The position numbers and the translations under genes were made by a program. The notes beneath the pieces are model-generated. The model worked only from the letters and a program-made list of their open reading frames with translations. It had not been told where the DNA came from and made no database searches. A stretch of DNA of 64,000 nucleotides from Dermatemys mawii (taxonomy: Eukaryota; Chordata; Testudines; Dermatemydidae): positions 55,726,720-55,790,719 of the forward strand of contig ML677334.1 in assembly GCA_007922305.1 (NCBI GenBank), written 5' to 3'. This document shows positions 60,330-64,000 of the stretch, piece after piece. The stretch's first letter is position 1; each line of letters begins with the position of its first letter.

Positions 60330-61010
60330 AAGATCGGAACCGCGTCCGAGCCGCCCCAGAGCTCCCGGCACGCCGCGGGCTAGTGGCAGGTCCGCAGGCA
60401 GAGGGCAGGGACGGGGTAAGTTGGCTGCGTGCAGAGCCCAGGTTTGGGGAGCCTGGTGGGGAAGAATCGGGCGCGTTTCACGGACAGCGGCACAGAGCGA
60501 GCCAGTCACCTGAGCTGGGCAAGTGCCTCTCGCTCCCGGCCGCGACCAACAGCCCCGCTACCCGCCTCCTGCTGCGGAGGGCACTTACCGCAAGCCGAGC
60601 TGCGGGCCGCCCGGGGGTCCCGGGATCGCCGCCTGCCGGAGCGCGGGTCCCCGCGGAAACTTCCCAGCCTCGCGCCGCCTCCCCGCTCGAGCGAGAGTCC
60701 CGGGGCAGCAGCGGCGGCTGGAGCCCCCCGCACGCCGAGACAACCCCAGCGCCTGGCCGGGCGCCTCCCGGCAGCGCTGACCGAGGGAGGCAGAACCAGC
60801 CAATCACCCCCCGGCCGGACTGAGGGACACGCCCCGCGCCGCCCGCCTGCTTTCCCCCACTCCACGTGCTGGGGGACTCGGCTCCTTCCCCGCAGTCCTG
60901 TCAGCCCCTGTCTACCAGCACTGGGTGCTCCATGTACCGCCTGACTAACCCCCTCCACACACACCCCCTCCTACGCTTCCGCAGCCAGGGGCACGGCGCG
61001 AGTTACCCCA
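60330..61010 (-). promoter_or_regulatory. CpG island, probable CHST9 promoter
   Basis: This GC-rich, CpG-dense block is in strong contrast to the AT-rich surroundings. It contains a CCAAT box (60800-60804), GC-box-like runs (60831-60847) and an E-box CACGTG (60863-60868). A minus-strand splice donor lies inside it. No TATA box is evident, as usual for CpG-island promoters. Long open frames on both strands here are composition effects. Assignment to CHST9 rests on orientation, distance and the matching splice sites. Confidence 0.7.
60589..60780 (-). other. CHST9 non-coding exon 1 (start approximate)
   Basis: On the minus strand a consensus donor, cttgcg|gtaagt, places the exon end at 60589. 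The transcription start is not visible. It is placed at about 60780, just downstream of the CCAAT box, by inference. Splicing to 47491 would join this leader to the coding exon. Confidence 0.5.
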
Positions 61011-61384
61011 GAGAGCGCGTTAGTGTGGCTTAAAGGTTAGAAATTATTATACAGCTCCTCACCCACGTGACCGACGCGCCCGGCTTTGGAACTAGCACTT
61101 TCCCCTGCGTCTGTGTGGTCAGTTTCTCGCTCCTGTTCCCAGGCACCACCCCCCACGCGGTCTGACCTGCAAACACTGCAGCAGTAGCGCCCTTGCTTTG
61201 AGCCTGATGCTTTTTAAAACGGCCTGGAGAGACGAGGTGGGGGAGGCCAGATCTGATGTTGGACCCACTTCTGGGAGGCGAGAGAGAAGAGTTTTAGGAG
61301 CCACACGGTCGAGCTCTTCTTCGGGTGTGGGAAAGAAACGCCCAGCTTTGCAGCTAACTCCAAGGTGGAACAGATCGCTTAGCT
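61011..61384. other. 5' flank of CHST9
   Basis: GC content falls here. No further gene was recognised, and no divergent transcript can be supported. Confidence 0.4.
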
Positions 61385-61999
61385 CAGTGGTTCTCAAACA
61401 TTTGTACTGGTGATGCCCCTTCACACAGCAAGCCTCTGAGTGCAACACCCCGCCCGGTACATTAAAAACATGTTTTTATATGAAGAGTCCTGTGGCACCT
61501 TAAAGACTAACAAAAGTACTGAAGCATAAGGCAAGAACCAGGTTAGAGGTAAGGAGGTTAGTTCAATCAGGCTGAACCACCTTGTTGTCTCTATCAGGAA
61601 GGATGAGGTGGTGGTCTGGGGGTGTGAACACTTAGAGAAGAGAAACTTTCTTCTCTCTAGGTGTTCACATCCCCAGATCTGATTGAACTAACTTCCTTAT
61701 CTCTAACCTGGTTCTTGCCTTCTTATTTATACCTGCCTCCGATACTTCCACTGCATGCATCCGACGAAGTGGGTACTAGCCCCCGAAAGCTTATGCTTCA
61801 ATACTTTTGTTAGTCTTTAAGGTGCCACAGGACTCTTTGTCGCTTCTGCAAACCCAGACTAACATGGCTACCTCTCTGATGTTTTATATATTTATCACCA
61901 TTATAAATGCTAGAGGCAAAGTGGGGTTTGGGGTGGAGGCTGACAGCTCATAACCCCCCCATCTAATAACCTTGCAACCCCCAGTTTGAGAACCCCTAG
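61385..61999. mobile_element. hAT transposon split by a Penelope insertion
   Basis: The ends cagtggttctcaaac (61385) and gtttgagaacccctag (ending 61999) are inverted hAT-type repeats. The flanks cttagct (61378-61384) and tttagct (62000-62006) approximate a target duplication. Without the inserted Penelope (61482-61878) the element is about 210 bp, a MITE. Confidence 0.75.
61482..61878. mobile_element. Penelope 3' ends in inverted pair
   Basis: The left arm starts gaagagtcctgtggcacc and is the reverse complement of the right arm, which ends 'aacatggctacctctctg'. The arms meet near 61648 at 'gtgaacac...gtgttcac'. The flanks atgtttttatat (61470-61481) and atgttttatat (61879-61889) are a target duplication with one T lost or gained. 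The left arm lacks about 60 bp of the terminal region present in the right arm. Confidence 0.88.
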
Positions 62000-62258
62000 T
62001 TTAGCTTAAGTAGTTAGCACATATTATAAGGAACCAGTACTCCCACTCTCTCTCTCTCCCCAGGAGAAGTTGGTCTAATAAGAGATATTACCTAACTCCT
62101 GTTGTCTCACTAATCTTCTGTACAACTACACTGCATACAAAACTGCATGGAGACATTTGTATTGGTCTGAAGTTTAAAAATAAACCTTTCAGTATAAAAT
62201 CTGAACTGAAGGCCAGTTTGACTGAACAGGGACCAGCCTGGGGTTACATTCCAACAAG

Positions 62259-62574
62259 CAGGGATGAAAGCAATGCGGAACAGGCTGGTATAGCTTACTG
62301 GTAAAAAGTGGCCACCTGTACTGGCTCCTACCATCTTACTTTAAAGGATTCTGCTTAAAGCGCTGCTGCAGCAGCACTTTAATGTCAGTGTTCCTTTTGC
62401 GTCTTCCCCCATCGGCGGTCCTGCCAGGTCCCTACTGTGCCCCCCGGCAGGAGAGGGGCAAAAGGAGCAGCTGCCTTCTACCCGAGGCCCTGCTCTTTCC
62501 TGGGGCGGGGAAGGAGAGAAGGGTGCAAAGCTGTCCCCTGTACCGGTAAGAGACAAATTTTACTTTCACCCCTG
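62259..62574. mobile_element. Non-autonomous hAT transposon (316 bp)
   Basis: The ends cagggatgaaagcaa and ttactttcacccctg are inverted. The flanks ccaacaag (62251-62258) and caaacaag (62575-62582) are an 8-bp duplication with one mismatch. The 'taccggtaagagac' stretch and GC-rich interior relate it to 11199-11774. Confidence 0.82.
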
Positions 62575-62664
62575 CAAACAAGCCAGTCCACAACAGAAAA
62601 CTTGATTCCCCTGTGAAGCCTCACTCAACTGCTCACCAGAGCCACCTCTTGGGTACAGAAAATC

Positions 62665-62783
62665 AGGGCAACCGCTCCAAGCCTCACACTTTGGGGGGCC
62701 CTGTGGGCCGGCTTGGTCAGTCCAGGAAGTGAGGGATTTATCACTTTTGCCCCAGCTCCCTCACTCCCCTAGGGATGGCCCTG
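62665..62783. repeat. hAT-like fragment
   Basis: It starts cagggcaaccgctcc and ends cctagggatggccctg, a plausible inverted pair of the cagggcc type. No target duplication was found. Confidence 0.4.
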
Positions 62784-63129
62784 CTGTTAGCACTGCATGA
62801 GAATCAGCTTGTAAAAAATCCCACACCTAAGGTTTATGAATGAGAATGATAAGGGTAGCAGGACAAGTTTGTTTACAAAATCCATATAGTTCTTTATTTA
62901 AAGGGCATCCCCACCAACATCCTACATGTTTTGTTTGCACAAACCCAGGTGGACGCCCCAGCAATATAAACAGTGTATATGAGTCCAGATAAAGATTGTG
63001 GCACATAAACTAAGCTCCTAGTGCCAGTAATGGGAGTAACAATGGTATTGCTGGTTAAAGATTGCAGAAGCAGGTAATATAATTCAGTGCAAAAAACTTT
63101 TAGGGATTATAATCCACAGTAAATACCTT
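62784..63129. other. 5' flank, nothing recognised
   Basis: No supported feature. Confidence 0.4.
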
Positions 63130-63345
63130 AATTAAAACTAATATAGCATTTTACATATTCAAAATGCTTTGCAAAGATTATCTAACATTCTCAAAATAGC
63201 CCTGAGATGCAGGCAAGTTTTATTATCCCATTTGACAGACCAGGTAATTGAGGGAAAATGACTATTTTCTTAAGACCACACTATTGTTAAAGCCAGAATC
63301 AGCATTCAATAGGGCCAAATTCCCAGACCTGTGCTCCAAATACTA
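63130..63345 (+). repeat. MIR SINE
   Basis: The block order fits MIR: 'gcattttacatattc', 'agccctgagatgcaggcaag', 'ttattatcccatttgacaga', 'ccaggtaattgaggg', then 'aagaccacactattg'. Confidence 0.75.
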
Positions 63346-64000
63346 GTCTTCATCTCTCTCCCCTTTAAGCATTTTACTGAAGTATTTGGCTTAAATTCTT
63401 AAGAGTATTTCCCAGAGCCCCCCACAGCCTCCTCCCACAACATTCTGTAAAAACTTCAGGGGGTTGAAAATATTTACTGCAGCTCCGTGCCAGATAACAC
63501 CAGCTGAATTTAAGATACTATACTGCCTTGCTCCTAGAATTACTTCAGCGTTTAATTTGCTAACTATTCACTGAAACTCAGTCTCATTACTCATTTACAG
63601 GCATAACCCCTTCATAGAGTAACAGTAGTGTATCCTTTCATTGTTTGCCCAGGTTAGCTACAGATGGTGTCCCAGGATCATTTTAATACCAGTCTTGGAG
63701 TGAAACCTCTGTTGAACATCATAAAGCAACTCAAGACAATCAAAGGTAAAATATTGTTTGCAATTGAAGTTTTCAGAGGGATTTAGCTAGGGAGAACATG
63801 CTTACCTAAAAGAGAACTTAGCCAGGGCTCCAGAGATAACACCAATTTAATATAAAAAGAGACAAATGGCCACAACTTTTTTTATGTTTTGTACACATAT
63901 GTTCCTTGAGGATTTCCCATACAAGAACAAACATGCTGATGCTGCTTAGCTTGTGTTGTGTGAACAGACAACGGCAGAAGATGGTGATATAGCCTCTCAA
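63346..64000. other. 5' flank, nothing recognised
   Basis: No gene or clear repeat seen to the window edge. Confidence 0.4.

Larger units (their letters stand above)
47492..60588 (-). other. CHST9 intron 1 (inferred)
   Basis: The interval runs from the donor at 60588 to the acceptor at 47492. It contains the CR1 tail at 47815, the hAT at 49241, the Penelope at 51633 and a small minisatellite at 56911, but no further recognisable exon. Alternative 5' exons cannot be excluded. Confidence 0.5.

Noticed and set aside
60227..60964. Long open frames (150-198 codons) on both strands of the CpG island
   Set aside because: Overlapping arginine/proline/glycine-rich frames on both strands are expected from composition; a splice donor and promoter motifs explain the block better.
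1..64000. A new multi-gene system
   Set aside because: All protein-coding traces except one CHST9 exon belong to known transposon families; gene order shows no cluster beyond the two-gene Harbinger.

Overview
This window looks like vertebrate, most probably turtle (Testudines), nuclear DNA. It is AT-rich and intronic, and it carries CR1 LINE tails of the turtle/crocodile/bird type, Penelope-like retroelements with GIY-YIG endonucleases, many small hAT and Harbinger-type DNA transposons, one clean solo LTR and a few old MIR SINEs. The host assignment comes from the repeat families and is an inference.

One host gene is recognisable. On the minus strand, 47214-47334 encodes the first 40 residues of a type II membrane protein that I identify as CHST9 (N-acetylgalactosamine 4-O-sulfotransferase 2, a Golgi enzyme). 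It has a clean splice donor at its end and a plausible acceptor at 47491/47492. About 13 kb upstream is a CpG island (about 60330-61010) with a strong minus-strand splice donor at 60588/60589, read as the promoter and non-coding exon 1. On this model 47492-60588 is intron 1, everything left of 47214 is intron 2 (open at the window edge), and 60800-64000 is 5' flank. The sulfotransferase domain exons were not found here and should lie beyond position 1.

Layout: 1-2060 has a GC-rich repeat and small hAT pieces. 3456-3826 is a Penelope terminus broken by a hAT insertion with perfect 8-bp duplications. 6340-6939 and 8094-8277 are hAT elements, with a CR1 tail at 7776-8093. 9265-10215 is a decayed CR1 reverse transcriptase. 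10775-11774 holds two GC-rich DNA elements. 17549-18575 has Harbinger-type and hAT MITEs. 19975-20955 is a CR1/Penelope/hAT mosaic. 21952-22193 is a miniature inverted Penelope. 22620-22950 is a hAT. 24103-24910 is a minus-strand Penelope. 27019-27678 is a solo LTR. 30444-32055 and 36172-36950 are MITEs. 37487-40590 is a hAT plus a two-gene Harbinger. 47815-47990 is a CR1 tail, 49241-50795 a hAT with transposase remains, 51633-53699 a Penelope with inverted end, and 61385-61999 a hAT split by another inverted Penelope.

The most notable structural signal is that three separate Penelope insertions (21952, 51633, 61482) each begin with an inverted copy of their own 3' end and are flanked by 11-13 bp target duplications. 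A second notable point is a near-duplicate of the CHST9 start region that makes a 7-residue upstream ORF ending one base before the real start codon. I found no CRISPR, operon, rRNA or convincing tRNA gene, and no evidence for a new multi-gene system.
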